Shown here: positions 61,157 through 64,000 of the stretch, one piece after another
How the letters are laid out: each line of letters begins with the position of its first letter
Numbering within the stretch: position 1 is the stretch's first letter
DNA from: JACVRW01 sp963827065
GTDB lineage: Bacteria; Actinomycetota; Thermoleophilia; Solirubrobacterales; Thermoleophilaceae
NCBI GenBank assembly: GCA_963827065.1
Contig: CAWGZM010000012.1
Coordinates: 274,879-338,878, forward strand
Length of the DNA: 64,000 nt
Reading direction: 5' to 3'
Made by a program: the position numbers and the translations under genes
The notes under the pieces: generated by a model
What the model was told of the DNA's origin: nothing
Database searches by the model: none
Seen by the model: the letters and a program-made list of their open reading frames with translations, nothing else

Positions 61157-61644
61157 GTGCCACCGAGGATCTCGAGCGCCGCGCCGAGCAGCTCGCCGGA
61201 GGCATCTACGGAACGATCGTCGTGGCCGGACTGCTCGCGGCCACGGGGCCCGACGACGACCCCGAGGTCTGGCCGACGGCCCTCTGGGTCGTCATCACCG
61301 TCCTCGTGTTCTGGCTGGCGCACTCCTGGTCGCTGTCGATCGCCCGCCGCGCTACCGGCATGGACGCTGAGCGCCGCGGGCTGCGGCGCACGCTCGCGCA
61401 TCACTGGCCCATATTCCAGGCCGCGTTCCCGCCGGTTGTGGTGATGTTTCTTGCGGCCGCGCTCGGCGCGAACGACGAAACCGCGATCGCGATCGCGGCC
61501 TGGTCGTGCGTGCTGCTGCTCGCCGGCTGGGGCGTGCTCGTCGGGCGCCAGGAGCACGAGTCGCCGGTACGCGTCGCCCTGACCTCGCTCGGGTGCGCCT
61601 CGCTTGGAGCGCTGATGATCGTGCTGAAAATCGTCATTCACTAG
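61153..61644 (+). CDS. Integral membrane protein, four to five helices
   Basis: A 163-residue membrane protein. Hydrophobic helices: about 18-29, 44-62, 86-105, 110-131 and 140-160. No recognised family. GTG 61153 overlaps the amidohydrolase stop (GTGA), so they are translated together; the membrane protein may help transport or anchor, but this is a guess. The stop lies 26 bases before the FAD oxidase start. Confidence 0.7.
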   Translation: MSATEDLERRAEQLAGGIYGTIVVAGLLAATGPDDDPEVWPTALWVVITVLVFWLAHSWSLSIARRATGMDAERRGLRRTLAHHWPIFQAAFPPVVVMFLAAALGANDETAIAIAAWSCVLLLAGWGVLVGRQEHESPVRVALTSLGCASLGALMIVLKIVIH

Positions 61645-61670
61645 AGCCAGTCCTCGAAAGGAGCCTCGAA

Positions 61671-63047
61671 GTGCCCGACACCCCCACAGCAATCGATCCT
61701 GCGAGCCTGCGCCGCGACCTCGACGGGCAGGCGATCCTGCCCGGCGACGAGGACTGGGACGACGCACGCAGAGCATGGAACCTCGCCGTGGACCTGCAGC
61801 CCGCCGCCGTCGTGCAGGCCGCCGGCGCCGACGACGTCGTGCGCGTCGTCGACCTGGCGCGCGAGCGCGGCCTGCGCGTTGCCGCTCAGTCGACGGGCCA
61901 CGGCGCCGGAGCCATGGGCCCACTCGCCGACACGATCCTGCTGAGGACCGGAGGCATGAACGGCGTCGAGATCGACGCCGCCGGCCGAAGCGCACGGGTC
62001 GAGGCGGGCATGCTCGCCGCCGACGTGGCGGTCGCCGCCGGCGACGCCGGGCTCGCCGCCCTGCTCGGCTCATCACCCGACACGGGGGTCGCCGGCTTCA
62101 CGCTCGGCGGCGGCCTCGGCTGGCTCGGCCGCAGGTACGGCCTCGCCTGCAACAGCGTCCGTGCGATTGAGCTCGTGACGGCCGACGGCGAGCTGCGCCG
62201 CGTCGACGCCGAGAACGACCCCGACCTCTTCTTCGCCCTGCGCGGCGGCGGCGGCTCGTTCGGTGCCGTGACGGCGCTCGAGATCGAGCTCTACCCCGTC
62301 GCCGAGGTCTACGCGGGCATGGTCGCCTGGCCGGTCGAGATGGGCTCGGAGATCGCCCACGCCTACCGCGAGTGGCTGGCGAGCACGCCCGACGAGCTGA
62401 CGGCTCAGCTGCGCTTCCTCACGCTGCCGCCGATCCCGGAGCTGCCCGACCCGCTGCGCGGCAAGTCGCTCGTCGACGTGACCGGCGCGTTCATCGGCGA
62501 CCCGGCCGACGGCGAGCAGCTGATGCGGCCGCTGCGCGAGATCGCGGGCGCGGTCTGGGACACCTGGGGCGTCCAGCCCACCGCGGCCCTGCGCCACCTC
62601 GCGATGGACCCGGAGGAGCCCGTCCCCGGAATGGGCGACCACGTGCTGCTCGATGAGCTGACGCCGGAGGCGGTCGACGCGCTCGTCGGCGTGGCGGGTG
62701 CCGACTCCGGCAGCCCGCTGATCGGCGTCCAGGTGCGCCAGCTCGGCGGCGCGCTCGGCCGCGAGGCCGAGGGCGCCGGCGCGCTCCCGCAGCTCGACGC
62801 CGAGCACGGCGTCTTCGGGGTCGGCGCGGCGTTCGACCCGGCCTCGCGCGCCGCGGTCGACGCTCACCTCGACCGGCTCCAGTCGGAGCTCGCGCCCTAC
62901 TCGACCGGCGGCCGCGCGCTCAACTTCGCCGACCGGCCCGGCGACGTGTCGCTTGCCTTCCGGCCCGAGGTATGGCAGCGGTTGGTGGCGATCAAGCGGC
63001 AGTACGACCCGGGCGACCTGTTCGTGGCCGCCCACCAGGTGGGCTGA
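61671..63047 (+). CDS. FAD-linked oxidase (BBE/6-hydroxynicotine oxidase type)
   Basis: A 458-residue FAD enzyme of the PCMH-type fold with a berberine-bridge C-terminus. S-T-G-H-G-A-G at 74-80 holds the His77 that usually bonds covalently to FAD; G-F-T-L-G-G-G-L-G-W-L-G-R-R-Y-G-L and F-F-A-L-R-G-G-G-G-S-F-G are the FAD-binding motifs; Y-D-P-G-D-L-F is the typical end. It oxidises an alcohol, amine or sugar group. GAAAGGAG is 8 bases before GTG 61671. Confidence 0.9.
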   Translation: MPDTPTAIDPASLRRDLDGQAILPGDEDWDDARRAWNLAVDLQPAAVVQAAGADDVVRVVDLARERGLRVAAQSTGHGAGAMGPLADTILLRTGGMNGVEIDAAGRSARVEAGMLAADVAVAAGDAGLAALLGSSPDTGVAGFTLGGGLGWLGRRYGLACNSVRAIELVTADGELRRVDAENDPDLFFALRGGGGSFGAVTALEIELYPVAEVYAGMVAWPVEMGSEIAHAYREWLASTPDELTAQLRFLTLPPIPELPDPLRGKSLVDVTGAFIGDPADGEQLMRPLREIAGAVWDTWGVQPTAALRHLAMDPEEPVPGMGDHVLLDELTPEAVDALVGVAGADSGSPLIGVQVRQLGGALGREAEGAGALPQLDAEHGVFGVGAAFDPASRAAVDAHLDRLQSELAPYSTGGRALNFADRPGDVSLAFRPEVWQRLVAIKRQYDPGDLFVAAHQVG

Positions 63048-63061
63048 GGCTTGTGAGGCTC

Positions 63062-63114
63062 GGGGTCAGGTCTTGCAATCCAGCACTAGGTGCTGGATTG
63101 CAAGACCTGACCCC
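63062..63114. repeat. 53-bp perfect palindrome (25-bp arms, 3-nt loop)
   Basis: The left arm begins GGGGTCAGGTCTTGC and the right arm ends with its exact reverse complement; the loop is TAG. It lies between the FAD oxidase stop and the RsbW-like gene and supplies the last nine codons and the stop of the latter. Perfect arms of this length are longer than any other hairpin here and suggest a mobile palindromic (REP/RAYT-type) unit or a bidirectional terminator. Confidence 0.8.
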
Positions 63115-63535
63115 TCTGCAGCTCGAACCAGACGTGGGTGCGGCCGTCGTGGGTGACGCCCCAGCTGTCCGCCATCTGATCCACGAGCACGAGGCCCCAG
63201 CCACCCGGCTCGTCGAGCGGGCGCTCGCGATCCCGCGGCGCGAAGCCCGGACCGGGGTCGCTCACCTCGACGCCCACCCCGTCTGCCGTCGCGCGCAACT
63301 CAAGCTCGATCAGCTGCGAGTCGCCCGCACCGCCGTGCCGGACGGCGTTATTGACGAGCTCGGAAACGAGCAGCGCCAGTGTCTTCTCGACATCGCTGTC
63401 GAGCCAGCGCGCCACGTTGTGCAGCCATGCGCGCGCACGCTCGGGCGCCTGCGTGCCACCCGCCATCACGAGCCGGCGGCGCGGGCCGCCTGCCAGCGGA
63501 CGGGACTGAACTGCCTGGGTCTGGCTGATTGCCAT
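63086..63535 (-). CDS. RsbW/SpoIIAB-like ATP-binding anti-sigma-type protein
   Basis: A 149-residue HATPase protein. N box L-V-S-E-L-V-N-N-A-V-R-H-G (56-68), G1 box D-P-G-P-G-F (93-98), G2 box G-G-W-G-L (111-115). Such small histidine-kinase-like ATPases bind sigma or anti-anti-sigma factors. The usual end is V-W-F-E-L (136-139 here); residues 141-149 are encoded within the palindrome, so the end was probably altered by it. ATG 63535. The 165 bases between it and selA hold only promoter-like sequence. Confidence 0.85.
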   Translation of the reverse strand: MAISQTQAVQSRPLAGGPRRRLVMAGGTQAPERARAWLHNVARWLDSDVEKTLALLVSELVNNAVRHGGAGDSQLIELELRATADGVGVEVSDPGPGFAPRDRERPLDEPGGWGLVLVDQMADSWGVTHDGRTHVWFELQRGQVLQSST

Positions 63536-63700
63536 TGGGGTGGGTCGCCCCTCCGGGGGTCTGGGTCTGTGGGCTTGGTCGGCTTTCACGCGCGGGCCCT
63601 TTAGTCCTGCAAAGCCGGCGCTAGCCGCATGTATTACGCCCCAAACGGCGGATTGGATCAAGCCCCAACTAGACGACGCGCTCCGGATGGGTGTAGACGT

Positions 63701-64000
63701 TCACCCCTCCGCGGCTGCGACCGCCCGCGCGGCCAGGTCGACCTCGGCGTCGTCCAGCGTGCGCGGGTCGAGCAGCAGCCGACCATCCTGGATCCGCCCG
63801 ACGAGCGGCGGATCGCCGGCGCGCAGCGAAGCCGCCAACGCGTCGGCGCCGGCCGGACCGGAATCGAGTGCGACCGCCGGTCCGTGCAGCTCAAGGAGCG
63901 GCAGCGCGCCGCCGCCGACGCGCGCCACCGCCCCGATCACCGTGCCGCCGGTGGCGGCTGCGAGGCGCTCCGCGCGCGTGGCGAGCGCGTCCTCGCCCGT
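63701..64000 (-). CDS. selA: L-seryl-tRNA(Sec) selenium transferase, C-terminal part
   Basis: The last 99 residues of SelA, cut by the right edge. Family segments are V-A-R-V-G-G-G-A-L-P-L-L-E-L, L-R-A-G-D-P-P-L-V-G-R-I-Q-D-G-R-L-L-L-D-P-R-T-L. It converts seryl-tRNA(Sec) to selenocysteinyl-tRNA on PLP, so the host probably makes selenoproteins. selB and the tRNA are not seen here. A GTG overlapping the stop opens only an 11-codon frame. Confidence 0.9.
   Translation of the reverse strand, partial: TGEDALATRAERLAAATGGTVIGAVARVGGGALPLLELHGPAVALDSGPAGADALAASLRAGDPPLVGRIQDGRLLLDPRTLDDAEVDLAARAVAAAEG

Overview
This is a very GC-rich, gene-dense, intron-free stretch of bacterial chromosome. Start codons are often GTG or TTG, many genes overlap by 4 nt (ATGA/GTGA), and convergent genes run into each other. 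The core block valS-folC-ndk-maf-mreBCD-mrdA-rodA-rng, the separate tig/clpP/clpX block, a stand-alone LigD-type polymerase domain, CGNR and DUF899 proteins, and a selA gene at the right edge suggest an actinobacterium. The deep class Thermoleophilia (Solirubrobacterales/Gaiellales-like) is my best guess. That placement is inference from gene content; no rRNA or tRNA gene is visible in the window.

Layout. 1-16 kb is accessory/housekeeping: an EamA exporter (cut by the left edge), cupin, SNF2 helicase, alpha/beta hydrolase plus MFS exporter, MMPL exporter, two MBL/VOC genes, an ArsR-DUF899-small protein-SRPBCC-dehydrogenase operon, exonuclease III facing a LigD-like polymerase, two GNATs and a CGNR regulator. 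16-21 kb holds small secreted or membrane proteins, an aldehyde dehydrogenase and a frameshifted VOC gene. 21-29.6 kb is the cell-elongation operon on the minus strand (ndk, maf, mreB, mreC, mreD, PBP2, RodA, RNase E/G). 29.7-31.9 kb is a plus-strand ExbB-like/DUF2149/PKD-protein module set into this core block. 32-36.8 kb is folC and valS with two tiny genes. 36.8-41.6 kb carries two unusual minus-strand genes: a membrane-anchored peptidoglycan-binding/serine-recombinase-like fusion, and a giant surface protein with 59 tandem 33-bp repeats. 41.8-42.6 kb is an XRE/nucleotidyltransferase pair. 43-47.6 kb is clpX, clpP and tig, interrupted by a divergent MarR/VOC pair. 47.6-53.8 kb has an M14-amidase cell-wall hydrolase, a membrane zinc protease, RNase D, an amidase and two uncharacterised proteins. 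53.8-63 kb is a plus-strand run: acyl-CoA carboxylase beta, DUF1800, DUF1501, cupredoxin, an MhqO-like dioxygenase, amidohydrolase, membrane protein and FAD oxidase. The window ends with a 53-bp palindrome, an RsbW-like ATPase and the C-terminus of SelA.

How the genes work together. The mre/PBP2/RodA set builds the lateral wall. The M14-amidase protein and the peptidoglycan-binding recombinase-like protein are other candidates for wall contact. ClpXP and trigger factor form the protein-quality block. Several small regulatory pairs (ArsR, MarR, XRE, CGNR) have palindromes at or next to their own start codons, which suggests autoregulation.

Most interesting candidates: the membrane-tethered recombinase-like protein with an apparently replaced catalytic serine (36843-38315), the ExbB/DUF2149/PKD module (29686-31928), the 59-repeat surface protein, the two-domain cell-wall hydrolase (47793-49067) and the translationally coupled 43-residue membrane protein at 10552-10683. 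No stretch longer than about 300 bases lacks a gene.
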